Shown piece by piece: positions 54,260-62,392 of a DNA stretch of 64,000 nucleotides. How positions within the stretch are numbered: position 1 is the first letter of the stretch; the number at the start of each line of letters is the position of its first letter. Both the position numbers and the translations under genes were made by a program. Under the pieces are notes generated by a model. That model saw only the letters and a list, made by a program, of their open reading frames with translations. It searched no databases and was not told the origin of the DNA. This DNA comes from Bosea sp. ANAM02. GTDB lineage: Bacteria > Pseudomonadota > Alphaproteobacteria > Rhizobiales > Beijerinckiaceae. The stretch is from positions 400,001 to 464,000 of the forward strand of contig NZ_AP022848.1 in NCBI RefSeq assembly GCF_011764485.1, in the 5' to 3' direction.

Positions 54260-54781
54260 TCAGCGGCAGAAATCGGCGCAGCCGGCTTCCCAGAATGCCT
54301 TGCCGGATTCAAGCGCCGGCACCGACGGGCGCGGCTTGCGGCCGGGCAGGTCGGCGGGGACGGGCTTGACCTGCTCCCACCAGCCATGGGCGCATTGCGA
54401 CCGGAACGCCATCTGGTCGGAGATCGAGGTGCCCTCCCGCTCCAGCGCCGCATCGAGCGCGGCGCAGCTCTCGCGTAGGCGCGTGTTATGGGCGTCGCTC
54501 GGATCATTGGCGTAGTCGTGGAAGGCCTTGGTGAAGGCCTCCATCTCGCGCGCGATATGCGGCCAGTCGCTGCGGCCGAGATTCCAGGCATCCATCCATT
54601 CGCGCACGACCGTCTCGACGGCTTCGGCCTTCGGCTTGTCTTTGACCTTGCGGGCCGTGGTCAGCATGTGGCGCATCAGTTCGGCGCGGGCATGGGCGTG
54701 GCGGGCACGCAAAGCCGCCTCCTGCATCTGCGCAATGGCTTCCGCCGCTTCCTGCTGCAGCGCTTCGACGAAATGCGGCAT
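54260..54781 (-). CDS. Unrecognised 173-aa protein at the end of the nucleoside/sugar operon
   Basis: No family is recognised. The sequence is mostly helical: residues 1-50 (MPHFVEALQQEAAEAIAQMQEAALRARHAHARAELMRHML) look like an amphipathic coil, with WMDAWNLGRSDWPHIAREMEAFTKAFHDYAND in the centre and Cys/Trp-containing CAHGWWEQVKPVPADLPG near the end. It has no signal peptide or membrane segment. It starts 11 bases after the nucleoside hydrolase stop and so is probably cotranscribed with it. A phasin-like coiled structure was considered but the pattern is not convincing. Confidence 0.65.
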   Translation of the reverse strand: MPHFVEALQQEAAEAIAQMQEAALRARHAHARAELMRHMLTTARKVKDKPKAEAVETVVREWMDAWNLGRSDWPHIAREMEAFTKAFHDYANDPSDAHNTRLRESCAALDAALEREGTSISDQMAFRSQCAHGWWEQVKPVPADLPGRKPRPSVPALESGKAFWEAGCADFCR

Positions 54782-54792
54782 GGCTCAATCTC

Positions 54793-55722
54793 TCAGGGCA
54801 GCGTGGCGAGGCGTTCGATCATCTGCTCGAACAGGTCATGGGCCTTCACGGCCGAGACTACATGGGCGTTGGGCTCACGCTTGAGGCGGCCGTTCCAGTC
54901 GATGGTCGTGCGCCCGCGCAGGGGGCCGTCGCCGGTCTCGATTGCCACGAAGCAGTCACGTCCTTCGAACAGTTCCGGCCAGAGCAGGAAGGCGATGACG
55001 CAGGGGTCGTGCATCGGGTGGCCGTTCGAGCCGAGCCCGCCGGGGCGCGGGCGCGTCAGCATGCCGCGCACCGCCTTGCCTGCCGCATTGCCGAGCGCGC
55101 CGATGCGGGCAATCTGGTCATGGCTGGCAATGGCCTGGAGCGTGACGCCGAGGCCGAACATCACGATCGGCCGGCCGCAATCGAACACGACCGCCGCCGC
55201 ATGCGGATCGACATAGGTGTTGAACTCGGCCGCGGGCGTGATGTTGCCGAGGCCTATGGCTCCGCCCATCAGCACGATGCGCCTGACCTTCGGCTGGATG
55301 TCGGGCGCCAGACGGAAGGCCAGCGCCAGATTGGTCAGCGGCCCGAGCGGGCAGAGCGTGATGCCGTCGTTGGGTGCTGCGCGGCAGAGATCGATGATCG
55401 CCTGAACGGCGTGGCCGGGTGCAGCCTCGCTCCTCGGCTGGGGCAGATCGGCGCCGGCGAGCCCGTCGGGGCCGCAGACGAATTCCGCGGTTTCGAGCGT
55501 AAAGACCAGCGGGCCTTCGACGCCGCGATAAACGGGAATGTCGCTACGGCCGGCGAGATCGCGAATGCGCAGCGCATTCGCCGTGGTCTGCGCGACCGGT
55601 ACATTGCCTGCGACCGTAGTGATCGCCCTGAGATCGATCCGCTCGGCGCTGGCGAAGGCGAGCAGCAGCGCGACGGCATCGTCCTGGCCGGGATCGGTAT
55701 CGATGACGATGGTCTCGCGCAT
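54793..55722 (-). CDS. Inosine/uridine-preferring nucleoside hydrolase family protein
   Basis: These calcium-dependent enzymes cleave the N-glycosidic bond of ribonucleosides. The 309-aa product starts MRETIVIDTDPGQDDAVALLL with the Asp cluster DTDPGQDD at 8-15, and has TVAGNVPVAQTTANALRI, LCPLGPLTNLALAF, VLMGGAIGLGNITPAAEFNTYVDPHAA and a later HDPCVIAFLL calcium-ligand segment. The ATG at 55722 lies one base after the ATPase stop; the earlier in-frame methionine at 55740 overlaps it. Linkage to a ribose-type ABC importer and an FGGY kinase suggests nucleoside or sugar salvage. Confidence 0.93.
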   Translation of the reverse strand: MRETIVIDTDPGQDDAVALLLAFASAERIDLRAITTVAGNVPVAQTTANALRIRDLAGRSDIPVYRGVEGPLVFTLETAEFVCGPDGLAGADLPQPRSEAAPGHAVQAIIDLCRAAPNDGITLCPLGPLTNLALAFRLAPDIQPKVRRIVLMGGAIGLGNITPAAEFNTYVDPHAAAVVFDCGRPIVMFGLGVTLQAIASHDQIARIGALGNAAGKAVRGMLTRPRPGGLGSNGHPMHDPCVIAFLLWPELFEGRDCFVAIETGDGPLRGRTTIDWNGRLKREPNAHVVSAVKAHDLFEQMIERLATLP

Positions 55723-55723
55723 T

Positions 55724-56515
55724 TCAGGCCGCCCTGGCATTGCCGGCCATGATCAGATGGGCGATGTCGTCGGCGCTGAGGTCGCCGAGCGGTCGGTCCA
55801 CGTATTTGCGGCCGGCGCCCATGATCACGACGCGGTCGGCCAGCGCGACGACGTCGCGCATGTTGTGGCTGATCAGGATGACGGTGCGCCCGTCCGCCTT
55901 GAGCTTGCGAATGAGGTCGAGGACGAGCGCGCTTTCCTTGACGCCGAGCGCGGCGGTCGGCTCGTCCATGATGATGATCTCGGCGTTCCAGCGCAGCGCG
56001 CGGGAGATGGCGACCGCCTGGCGCTGGCCGCCCGAGAGGCGCTCTACCGGCCGGGTCATGTCGGTGACGGCGGCGGAGAGCTGGGAGAGATAGCGCTGCG
56101 ATTCCGCGACCATCCTCTTCTTGTCGAGAATGCGCAGGAAGGGCAGCAGGACCGGCCTGGTCAATTCCGAGCCCATGAAGACGTTCTGGGCGACGGAGAG
56201 GCGCGGCGCCAGCGCAAGGTCCTGATAGATCGTCGCGACGCCGTTCTCCAGCGCGTCATGCGGCGAGGCGAAGGTGACCGGCCTGCCACGCAGGCTGATC
56301 GTGCCGCTCGTCGCCTCCTCGGCGCCGGAGATGACCTTGATCAGGCTCGACTTGCCGGCGCCGTTATCGCCGCAGAGCGCCACGACCTCGCCCTTGCAGA
56401 TGTCGAGATCGACATCGCGCACGGCAACGACCGGGCCGTAGGCCTTGCCGATGCCGCGCAGCGAGAGGAGGGGAGGTGAGGAGATCGTTGAGGTCATGGC
56501 ATCATTGCTCGTCAT
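55724..56515 (-). CDS. Sugar/nucleoside ABC importer ATP-binding protein, single domain
   Basis: The 263-aa ATPase has Walker A GDNGAGKSS at 49-57, Q-loop IYQDLALAPRLSVAQNVFMG, signature LSGGQRQAV and Walker B IIIMDEPTAALG, with H-loop ISHNMRDV. It has one ATPase domain, unlike the tandem RbsA, and belongs to the subgroup with separate ATPases. It is separated from the binding-protein gene upstream by 134 bases that contain a palindromic element. An internal ATG at 56497 is an alternative start. Confidence 0.92.
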   Translation of the reverse strand: MTSNDAMTSTISSPPLLSLRGIGKAYGPVVAVRDVDLDICKGEVVALCGDNGAGKSSLIKVISGAEEATSGTISLRGRPVTFASPHDALENGVATIYQDLALAPRLSVAQNVFMGSELTRPVLLPFLRILDKKRMVAESQRYLSQLSAAVTDMTRPVERLSGGQRQAVAISRALRWNAEIIIMDEPTAALGVKESALVLDLIRKLKADGRTVILISHNMRDVVALADRVVIMGAGRKYVDRPLGDLSADDIAHLIMAGNARAA

Positions 56516-56537
56516 GAGCCCGATTGGCTGGCGCTGC

Positions 56538-56631
56538 CGTCATGCTCGCCCTTGTGGCGAGCATCCACGTCTTGAACACCGTCCCTGCACGAAGGAAGAC
56601 GTGGATGGTCGGGACAAGCCCGACCATGACG
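56538..56631. repeat. CGTCATGCTCGCC palindromic element, right partner, inside the ABC operon
   Basis: Reverse-complement twin of 54153-54245, containing GCTCGCCCTTGTGGCGAGC and GGTCGGGACAAGCCCGACC hairpins. It lies 18 bases after the binding-protein stop and 22 bases before the ATPase start, so it could stabilise the upstream transcript end or partly terminate it, making more binding protein than ATPase. Confidence 0.85.
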
Positions 56632-56649
56632 CAGAAGGCGCGAGCGCCG

Positions 56650-57594
56650 TCACTTCTTCAGAAACTGCTGGACGTTGTTCTTGTCGACCAGCACGGCTTC
56701 CGTGAAGAGATAGGGGCCGGACGTGATGCTCTCCTTCGGCTTCTTGTCGACGACGATCGCCTGGATGGCGTCGACCGCCTGCTTGCCCATCTCCTCGAAG
56801 GGCACCGCGACCGTCGCCATGAAGGTCGAGCTGGGATCGGCGATGCGCTCGTAGCTCTCCTTGCCGCCATCGACCGAGACGAGCGGGATCTGGCCCTTCT
56901 TCACACCCTGAGCCTGCAGCAGGTCGTCGATGATATAGGCCTGGCCGTCGAACGAGGCCCAGATGCCGTTGATCTTGCCCTGGTTCTGCAGGAGCAGCGC
57001 CTGCATGCCGGCGCGGACATCGTCGCGCCAGCTCTGGGTGCGGGCCATCGAGAATTTGCCGAGTTCCTTCACCGCCTGATTCTCGGCGAGGACGGCGTCG
57101 AGCAGACGGCCCCGGATGCGCGAGGCGACGTTGAGGTCGAAGCGGGCCGAGACGATATTGCCCTGGTAGCCGAGCTGGCCGAGCAGGTAGAGCGCGGCAT
57201 CGGCGCCGACCTTGTACTCGTTGGTCTGGATGTCGAAGAGCGCATGCGGGCTCGAACCCGACTGCACGGTGATGACGGGAATTTTCGCATCCTTCGCCGC
57301 CTTGAACTGGGCATCGGCCTCGACCGGCTTGCCCATGGCGATGATGATGGCATCGACCTTCTTGGCGATCAGCGCGTCGAACTGCTCGGCATGTTTCGGC
57401 AGCGCGCCTTCCGAGTTCAGCAGCGTGACGTTCCAGCCCTTGGCCTTGGCCGCGGCCGCCGCCGCATTGGCGACGCGGGCATGCGTCTCCGAGGTGAACT
57501 GGAAACCGATGATGCCGAGCTCGAACGCGCTGGCCGGCTGGCCGAGCGCGATGAACGCCGCGGCGGCCACCAGCATTTTCCTGAAACCGAACAT
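56650..57594 (-). CDS. Ribose-type ABC importer periplasmic substrate-binding protein
   Basis: The 314-aa protein has a Sec signal peptide (MFGFRKMLVAAAAFIALGQPASA, cleavage near 23) and a periplasmic-binding-protein type I fold (LGIIGFQFTSETHARVANAAAAAAKAKGWNV, VDAIIIAMGKPV, ITVQSGSSP). It resembles RbsB-class proteins for sugars or nucleosides. The ATG at 57594 has GGGGAG eight bases upstream; the in-frame GTG at 57603 is rejected for that reason. It is followed on the strand by a palindromic element, then the ATPase gene. Confidence 0.93.
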   Translation of the reverse strand: MFGFRKMLVAAAAFIALGQPASAFELGIIGFQFTSETHARVANAAAAAAKAKGWNVTLLNSEGALPKHAEQFDALIAKKVDAIIIAMGKPVEADAQFKAAKDAKIPVITVQSGSSPHALFDIQTNEYKVGADAALYLLGQLGYQGNIVSARFDLNVASRIRGRLLDAVLAENQAVKELGKFSMARTQSWRDDVRAGMQALLLQNQGKINGIWASFDGQAYIIDDLLQAQGVKKGQIPLVSVDGGKESYERIADPSSTFMATVAVPFEEMGKQAVDAIQAIVVDKKPKESITSGPYLFTEAVLVDKNNVQQFLKK

Positions 57595-57632
57595 GAAACC
57601 CACTCCCCTCGTTCTGTTTGTTGTCGTCGAAA

Positions 57633-58595
57633 TCAGACTTTAAACGCCGCCTTCTTCATCGCGCTGGCCGAGAAGGCGACCGAGCCGATGATGATCGCGC
57701 CGAGCACGATGTCCTGGATGTAATAGGGCGCGCCCATCAGCACCAAGCCGTTGCCGAGCACCTTGAGCACCAGCGCCGCAAAGACCGTGCCGGGGACGTT
57801 GGGCTTGCCGGGCTCGAACATGGTCATGCCGAGGAGCACGGCGGCGATGGCGTAGAGCAGGTAGTCGCCCGCCATGTTCGGCGCGGCCGAAGAGAGGTTG
57901 GCGGCGAGCAGCATGGCCATCAAGCCGGCGAAGACGCCCGAGAGCAAAAGGCCGATGCGCTTCATCCGGGCGGTGGCGATACCGGCGAGCCGCGCCGCCT
58001 CGTCCGCCTCGCCGGTCGCGACCATATGGGCGCCGGTCCGGGTCCATTTGACGAGACCATAGGCGAAGAGCGTGGCGCCTGCCATCCAGAGCACGAGATT
58101 GGGGATGCCGAAGGAGTATCCCCGTGCGAGCCCGGTGAAGCCGACCGGCCAGCGCCCGACGAAGGCGACGCCCTGCGTGATCATGAAGGCGAAGCCCTTT
58201 GCGATTGCGGCCGTGCCGAGCGTCATGATCAGCGAGGGGATGCGCAGCACGGTGACGCCGTAGCCGTTCAGCAGGCCCAGCACGATGCCGACGCCGAGGG
58301 CCGCCGATACCGCGACGGTCGGCGGGTACTGCGCATGGACCAGCCAGCCGCAGACGACGGCCGCGAGGCTGGCCATCTCCGCGACGGAGAGATCAAGCTC
58401 CGCGACGGTGAAGGCGAGCGCGAAGCCGAGTGCGAGGATGGCGAGGAAGCTCGTATCCTTCAGCACGTTGATGATGTTCATCGTGCTGGCGAAATTCGGC
58501 GCGAAGATCAGGAAGAACAGGATCAGCGCGAGGCCGGCGAGCGCCGTGCCGTAGCGTCCGATCAGTTCGCGCGGGTCGATGCGGCCCAAGCTCAA
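57633..58595 (-). CDS. Ribose-type ABC importer permease
   Basis: The 320-aa inner-membrane protein shows the RbsC-like pattern of about ten helices, with ALGFALAFTVAELDLSVAEMASLAAVVCG and LRIPSLIMTLGTAAIAKGFAFMITQGVAF, and the coupling-loop region ATGEADEAARLAGIATARMKRIGL. No ATG fits; a TTG at 58595 preceded by GAGGG is proposed. It lies between the kinase and binding-protein genes and works with the ATPase two genes downstream. Confidence 0.93.
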   Translation of the reverse strand: MSLGRIDPRELIGRYGTALAGLALILFFLIFAPNFASTMNIINVLKDTSFLAILALGFALAFTVAELDLSVAEMASLAAVVCGWLVHAQYPPTVAVSAALGVGIVLGLLNGYGVTVLRIPSLIMTLGTAAIAKGFAFMITQGVAFVGRWPVGFTGLARGYSFGIPNLVLWMAGATLFAYGLVKWTRTGAHMVATGEADEAARLAGIATARMKRIGLLLSGVFAGLMAMLLAANLSSAAPNMAGDYLLYAIAAVLLGMTMFEPGKPNVPGTVFAALVLKVLGNGLVLMGAPYYIQDIVLGAIIIGSVAFSASAMKKAAFKV

Positions 58596-58657
58596 AGTCC
58601 CTCGTTCGCGTTCATGCCTGCCAGACCTGGCTTCGAATCGTCGGCACGACCAGTCCT

Positions 58658-60184
58658 TTACGTCGCGCTTGCCGGGTTGGCGAGGCCGGGCAACGCGGCC
58701 GTGTCCTGCGCCAGCGCCACGAGATCGGCCGAGATCGGCGCGAGTGCGGCTTCGCTCTGCCGGTAGAGCGCGTAGAGCGCGTTATAGGCCGGGCGGCGGG
58801 CAGGATCGGGCTCGTAGCGGCGGGCTATGCTGACGAGCGCGTCCTGCGCGGTTTCCAGCGAGGCAAAGCGGCCAAGCCCCGTCCAGGCGATGATCGCCGC
58901 GCCGAGCAGGCCCGGCTCCCTGGCCGCGCCGACGGCGATCGGGCGGCCGCAGATATCGGCCTTGACCTGCGCCCAGACCGGATTGGCCGCGGCGCCGCCG
59001 CCGAAGCGGATCTCGCCGACGCGGGCGCCGAGCGCACCTTCCGCCCGCTCCAGCACGAGCCGGTTCTGGCAGGCGATACCTTCGAGCACGGCATAGGCGA
59101 GGTCGGTCGGCCCGTGCCGGCGGCCGAGCCCGATGAAGGCGCCGCGCAGGTTCGGGTCCCAATAGGGCACGCGCTCGCCCTGCAGATAGGGCAGGAAGAT
59201 CAACGGTTGCGGATGGCGTGGGCCGGCGAGAAGGCGCTCGATCGTCTCGCCGACAGGACCGGCTCCGCCGAGCAGACCTGCGAGCCAGGCAGCGGTGTCG
59301 GCGCCGTTCTGGCTGGGGCCGCCGAGATGCCAGAGACCGCGCCAGTCGACGGAGATCAGCCCCTCGGCCTCCGCCCGATCGGGGCCGAGTACGCCGAGAA
59401 CCTCGGTGGTGCCGGAGATGTTGTAGGCATAGCCCGGCCGCAGGGCGCCCAAGCCCGCGACAGCCGCCCAGGTATCGTTGCAGCCGCAGAAGACGGGAAT
59501 GCCGGTGAGCTGGTCGAAGGGCGCGGGCAGGCCGGCTTGGACGGAGGCGACGATCCCTGTGGGTTCGAGGATCGCGGGGATGATGCTTGGCGACAGGCCG
59601 ATGGCTCCAAACCCCGAGCGGCCATCAACGCTGTCGATGCACGCGATCAATCGCGCGAGCGAAACCGGGTCGCTCGCCGACCGGCCGGTCAATCGGAAAT
59701 TGAGATAGTCCTTGGGCTCCAGCACGCAGGTCACCGCGCGGGCGTTCTTCGGCTCGTTCTCGACCAGCCAGGCGAGGCGCGCGAGTGGGTGGAAGGCGTT
59801 GATGCGGGCGGCTTCGGGATGATCGCCTAACGTCTCGCGCAGGCGGGCGGCAATGCCGTCGGAGCGCGCGTCCTTCCATGTCATGGCCGGGCGCAATTCC
59901 TGCCCTTGATGGCTGAGGAAGACCTGTGTCCGGGTTACGCCGCAGATCGCGATGCCCCGGACGCTCGCAAACAGCTCCGGTGTTTGTCCGGCGAGCTTCC
60001 CAGCGGCTTGTAGCAGCAGCGTCCACCAGGCCTGTGGCGCGACTTCCGAATGATCGAGATGATCGTTCAGGGCCGGGCCGGGCACGGCATGCTCGGCCTG
60101 CGTCACGCCATGCTCATCGATCAGCGCGGCGCGGAGGCTGCTGCCGCCGAGATCGCAGGCGAGGACGACATTCATCGGGGACAT
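58658..60184 (-). CDS. FGGY-family carbohydrate kinase
   Basis: The 508-aa enzyme has the two-domain FGGY fold: VVLACDLGGSSLRAALIDEHG for ATP phosphate binding, AMTWKDARSDG with the catalytic Asp region, VFCGCNDTWAAVAGLGALRPGYAYNISGTTEVLG, and RFGGGAAANPVWAQVKADICGRPI for adenine binding. It phosphorylates a pentose, pentulose or related polyol; xylulokinase is the closest type by general pattern. It starts the cluster with the ABC importer and nucleoside hydrolase, so it may phosphorylate the sugar released there. An ATG at 60175 is an alternative start. Confidence 0.92.
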   Translation of the reverse strand: MSPMNVVLACDLGGSSLRAALIDEHGVTQAEHAVPGPALNDHLDHSEVAPQAWWTLLLQAAGKLAGQTPELFASVRGIAICGVTRTQVFLSHQGQELRPAMTWKDARSDGIAARLRETLGDHPEAARINAFHPLARLAWLVENEPKNARAVTCVLEPKDYLNFRLTGRSASDPVSLARLIACIDSVDGRSGFGAIGLSPSIIPAILEPTGIVASVQAGLPAPFDQLTGIPVFCGCNDTWAAVAGLGALRPGYAYNISGTTEVLGVLGPDRAEAEGLISVDWRGLWHLGGPSQNGADTAAWLAGLLGGAGPVGETIERLLAGPRHPQPLIFLPYLQGERVPYWDPNLRGAFIGLGRRHGPTDLAYAVLEGIACQNRLVLERAEGALGARVGEIRFGGGAAANPVWAQVKADICGRPIAVGAAREPGLLGAAIIAWTGLGRFASLETAQDALVSIARRYEPDPARRPAYNALYALYRQSEAALAPISADLVALAQDTAALPGLANPASAT

Positions 60185-60202
60185 CTGGAGAGCAACATAG
60201 CC

Positions 60203-60295
60203 TCATTCCGGACAAGCCGCGCAGCGACGCCGATCCGGAATCCATCATCGGGCTTTGCGCTCTACGATGGATTCCGGGTCAAGCCCGGAATGACG
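60203..60295. repeat. TCATTCCGG palindromic element
   Basis: TCATTCCGGACAAGCCGCGC at one end and CCGGGTCAAGCCCGGAATGACG at the other frame a central pair of CGATCCGGAATCCAT / ATGGATTCCGG arms. It is the same family as the obgE elements. It lies between the Gfo/Idh gene stop and the kinase start and so interrupts the presumed operon. Confidence 0.8.
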
Positions 60296-60352
60296 GCGTT
60301 TCATCACTAGAAGCACACTGCAAATCGTCACGAAGTCAAGAAACCGACGAGG

Positions 60353-61360
60353 TCATGCTTGCCGCGCAGCCTTCAGGATGTCGTCGACCAGCCTTTGCGA
60401 GGCCAGCGCCTCCTCGCCGGTGACGACGGGGTCGCGGCCCTGCTCGATCGCATCGAGAAAGTCGACGAGGACGGCGCGGTGGGCGTCATGCGGGAAATCC
60501 ATGATATTGGCGCCGCTGCCAGTCGAGCCCTCGGCCTCGACGATCTCCTCGCGCCCGTCGAGGAAGGCGAGGCGCAGGCGCCCGCCGATCAACGCGGCAA
60601 AACCTTTGGTGGCGGTGATCTCGATGCGCTCGGGATAGCCGGGATAGGCGCCGGTCGTCGTCACCAGCGTGGCAGGTGCGCCGGTGCCGGTTTCCAGCAG
60701 AGCCGAGACGTAATCCTCGGTCTCCATGCGGTGGAGCGCGGTGGTGCGGGCCTGCGCCGCGACCACCCTGGAGACACCGACGAGCGAGCGGAACAGGTCG
60801 AGCGAGTGGATCGCCTGGGTCAGCAGCACGCCGCCGCCATCGCGGGCGAGCGTGCCGCGGCCGGGTTCGTCGTAATAGCTCTGCGGGCGCCACCAGGGCA
60901 CGGCGAGGAAGGCGGCTTCGATGGTGCCGAGCTCGCCGGAATCCAAAGCCGCCTTCAGGCGCAGGCTCGCCGGACGGAAGCGGTGCTGGAGGGTCACGCC
61001 GAAGGTCTTTCCGGTACGGCGGGCGGTATCGACGAGGCGCTGGCCGCGCTCGCTGGTGAGCTCCAGCGGTTTCTCGACCAGAACATGTTTGCCAGCTTCG
61101 AGGCAGCGGGCAGAGACGTCGAGATGGCTCGACGGTGGCGTCAGTACGATGCAGGCATCGACCGCCGAATCAGCCAGAACGGCGTCGAGATCGGTCGTGG
61201 TCGGGAAGGGGAACTGACTGGCATAGGCCTTGGCGCGATCCGGCGTGCGGCTCACGGCCCAGCGTGTCTCGGCGCGATCCGCGAGGTCGAGCAGGCTTTT
61301 CGAATGCGGCAGGGAGGCGGGGCCGAGCCCAATCACGGCGATGCCGATCTTGCGTGTCAT
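60353..61360 (-). CDS. Gfo/Idh/MocA-family NAD(P)-dependent oxidoreductase 1
   Basis: The 335-aa protein has the dinucleotide-binding GIAVIGLGPASLPH, the hallmark VLVEKPLELTSERGQ (EKP), and the C-terminal alpha/beta domain with GGGVLLTQAIHSLDLFRSL. Family members oxidise or reduce sugars, inositols and related polyols, or perform sugar-acid redox steps. It follows a second Gfo/Idh gene by 13 bases on the same strand, so two sugar-redox steps are probably linked. GAGGAAA precedes the start. Confidence 0.92.
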   Translation of the reverse strand: MTRKIGIAVIGLGPASLPHSKSLLDLADRAETRWAVSRTPDRAKAYASQFPFPTTTDLDAVLADSAVDACIVLTPPSSHLDVSARCLEAGKHVLVEKPLELTSERGQRLVDTARRTGKTFGVTLQHRFRPASLRLKAALDSGELGTIEAAFLAVPWWRPQSYYDEPGRGTLARDGGGVLLTQAIHSLDLFRSLVGVSRVVAAQARTTALHRMETEDYVSALLETGTGAPATLVTTTGAYPGYPERIEITATKGFAALIGGRLRLAFLDGREEIVEAEGSTGSGANIMDFPHDAHRAVLVDFLDAIEQGRDPVVTGEEALASQRLVDDILKAARQA

Positions 61361-61373
61361 GGCTGGTGTTTCC

Positions 61374-62390
61374 TCAAGCGCTTGGCTTCGCCGGCAGCCA
61401 GGCGGCCTCGGCCTGTGCCTCCAGCGCGAGTCGGCAGACGGTGAAGGCGTGGTGCTGGCTCATCGCGGCTTCGCTGCGGGCGCCGATATCGGCGACGAGG
61501 TTGCGGAAATAGGTCAGCGGCTCGCGGGAAGCATCGATATGGCGGGTGCCGGCCTTGTCGACGAGGAAGACATGGTCGGTGCCCAAGCGGCCGGCAATGT
61601 CGACATATTTGCGCAGCTCGATCGTGCCCTCGGTGCCGAGGATGGTCAGGCGCCCGTCGCCCCAGGTCGGCAACCCGTCGGCGGTGAACCAGTCGACGCG
61701 GATATAGCCGCCGGCCTTTTCGCTGCGCAGCAGGATCTCACCGAAATCCTCGAAATCGGGGAAATCCGGCCCGCCGAAATGGCCGACGCCGGAAGCGACG
61801 ATCTCCGCATCGTGGGAGCCGGTGAAATGCAGGAACTGGTCGATCTGGTGCGAGGCGATATCGGTGAGGATGCCGCCATAATGGCGCTTGTCGAAGAACC
61901 AGTCCGGTCGGATCGCCCGGTTGAAGCGATGCGGACCCATGCCGAGCGTCTGCACCACGCGGCCGATCGCGCCGTCAGCAATCAATTTGCCGGCTATGAT
62001 CGTCGCCGGCACGATGAAGCGCTCGGAGAAGCAGATCGAGAAGATGCGGCCGGTTTCGGTGGCGGCCCGTTCGACGGCCGCAAGCTGGTCGAAGGAGGTG
62101 ACGCCGGGCTTGTCGACCATGACATCTTTGCCCGCTCGCATGGCGCGGACAGCCAGAGCGGCGCGCTCCGCTGGGATTGCGGCGCAGACGATCAGATCGA
62201 CCGCGGGATCGTCGATCAGCCGCTCGGCCGTACTCTCCGGCAGGTCTGGGAAGCGCTCGCGGAAGCCGGTGAGGACGCGCTCGTCGCTGGTCGCGGGATC
62301 GAAGCCGACGCAGGTCGCGCCGGCTTCGAGGAGACCGCCGACCATATGGTAGATATGGCGGTGGTCGAGGCCGATGGCGGCGAAGCGCAT
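61374..62390 (-). CDS. Gfo/Idh/MocA-family NAD(P)-dependent oxidoreductase 2
   Basis: The 338-aa protein opens MRFAAIGLDHRHIYHMVGGLLEAGATCVGFDP, then carries DKPGVTSFDQL in the place of the usual EKP and GGILTDIASHQIDQFLHFTGSHDAEIVASGV in the C-terminal domain. The Asp for Glu in the EKP motif is a visible variation. The ATG at 62390 is two bases past the binding-protein stop, so it is coupled to it. Substrate is unknown. Confidence 0.91.
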   Translation of the reverse strand: MRFAAIGLDHRHIYHMVGGLLEAGATCVGFDPATSDERVLTGFRERFPDLPESTAERLIDDPAVDLIVCAAIPAERAALAVRAMRAGKDVMVDKPGVTSFDQLAAVERAATETGRIFSICFSERFIVPATIIAGKLIADGAIGRVVQTLGMGPHRFNRAIRPDWFFDKRHYGGILTDIASHQIDQFLHFTGSHDAEIVASGVGHFGGPDFPDFEDFGEILLRSEKAGGYIRVDWFTADGLPTWGDGRLTILGTEGTIELRKYVDIAGRLGTDHVFLVDKAGTRHIDASREPLTYFRNLVADIGARSEAAMSQHHAFTVCRLALEAQAEAAWLPAKPSA

Positions 62391-62392
62391 GG

